The position numbers and the translations under genes were made by a program. DNA of 5,430 nt from JANYIP01 sp031394045 (GTDB lineage: Bacteria > Actinomycetota > Actinomycetes > Prado026): NCBI GenBank assembly GCA_031394045.1, contig JANMWN010000166.1, forward strand, positions 1 through 5,430, written 5' to 3'. The notes under the pieces are model-generated. The model had not been told where the DNA came from. It did no database searches and worked only from the letters and a program-made list of their open reading frames with translations. Shown here one piece after another: positions 5,304-5,430 of the stretch; position 1 is the stretch's first letter; each line of letters opens with the position of its first letter.

Positions 5304-5430
5304 AACGGGCTTGCACTTGAGCGGGGTGGCTTGAGCGGTTGAGGCTCGTGGCCTCGACCTGCTGGTGGTTCTGACCCGACTCGAGGTTGTCCCGGTCTTC
5401 GTGGAATTTGAGGTGGCGGTCCCCCGCCTG

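Larger units (their letters stand above)
4841..5430. other. Gene-poor upstream region with repeats and palindromes
   Basis: I recognise no gene in these 590 bases. The minus strand is open from the right edge to a TGA at 5152 (92 codons). Its GC-rich third positions are limited to the first 30 or so codons and it shows no recognisable domain, so it is not called; it could be a gene's 3' end or a decayed fragment. The region contains three inverted repeats (4947-4963, 5112-5132, 5284-5303), a recurring TAGGACAAC motif and a short direct repeat CTTGAGCGG (5316-5324 and 5330-5338). No regulator, transposase, tRNA or rRNA was seen. Confidence 0.5.

Overview
The window is GC-rich DNA, most likely from an actinomycete. 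The codons favour G or C in the third position, there are GTG starts, and the short FmdB-type zinc-ribbon protein has an actinobacterial look. All recognisable genes lie on the minus strand and so read from right to left.

Layout in transcription order. A gene-poor stretch (5430 down to 4841) holds several inverted repeats, a recurring TAGGACAAC motif and a promoter-like TTGACA/TAGACA pair just before the first gene. Next come an arginase/agmatinase-family hydrolase (4840-3584), an APC-superfamily permease (3490-1958), a small FmdB-type zinc-ribbon protein that overlaps the permease stop by one base (1958-1671), and an FmdA-type formamidase (1637-384). After a leader of about 200 bases comes the beginning of a NuoE-like subunit of NAD-dependent formate dehydrogenase (180-1), cut by the left edge. 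This last gene is missed by a simple complete-ORF search because its stop lies outside the window.

Read together, the genes look like a catabolic or nitrogen-scavenging cassette. The permease imports a small nitrogen compound. The ureohydrolase splits a C-N bond of a guanidino or amidino (formimino) group. The formamidase turns formamide into formate and ammonia. Formate dehydrogenase oxidises formate to CO2 with NADH formation. The end of the chain (formamide to formate to CO2) is well supported by family assignment. The first substrate is open. The ureohydrolase keeps all six metal ligands but differs from ordinary agmatinases around the substrate region (DRHID instead of DAHxD, HTTPWYH instead of an HGTPF-type segment) and has an N-terminal extension. 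Guanidine-hydrolase-like activity, or an amidine/formimino substrate that releases formamide, are the two best candidates. The downstream genes favour the second and the sequence peculiarities the first.

The main uncertainties are the substrate of the ureohydrolase and permease, whether the formate dehydrogenase gene shares the operon's transcript, and what the 590-base region at the right end represents.
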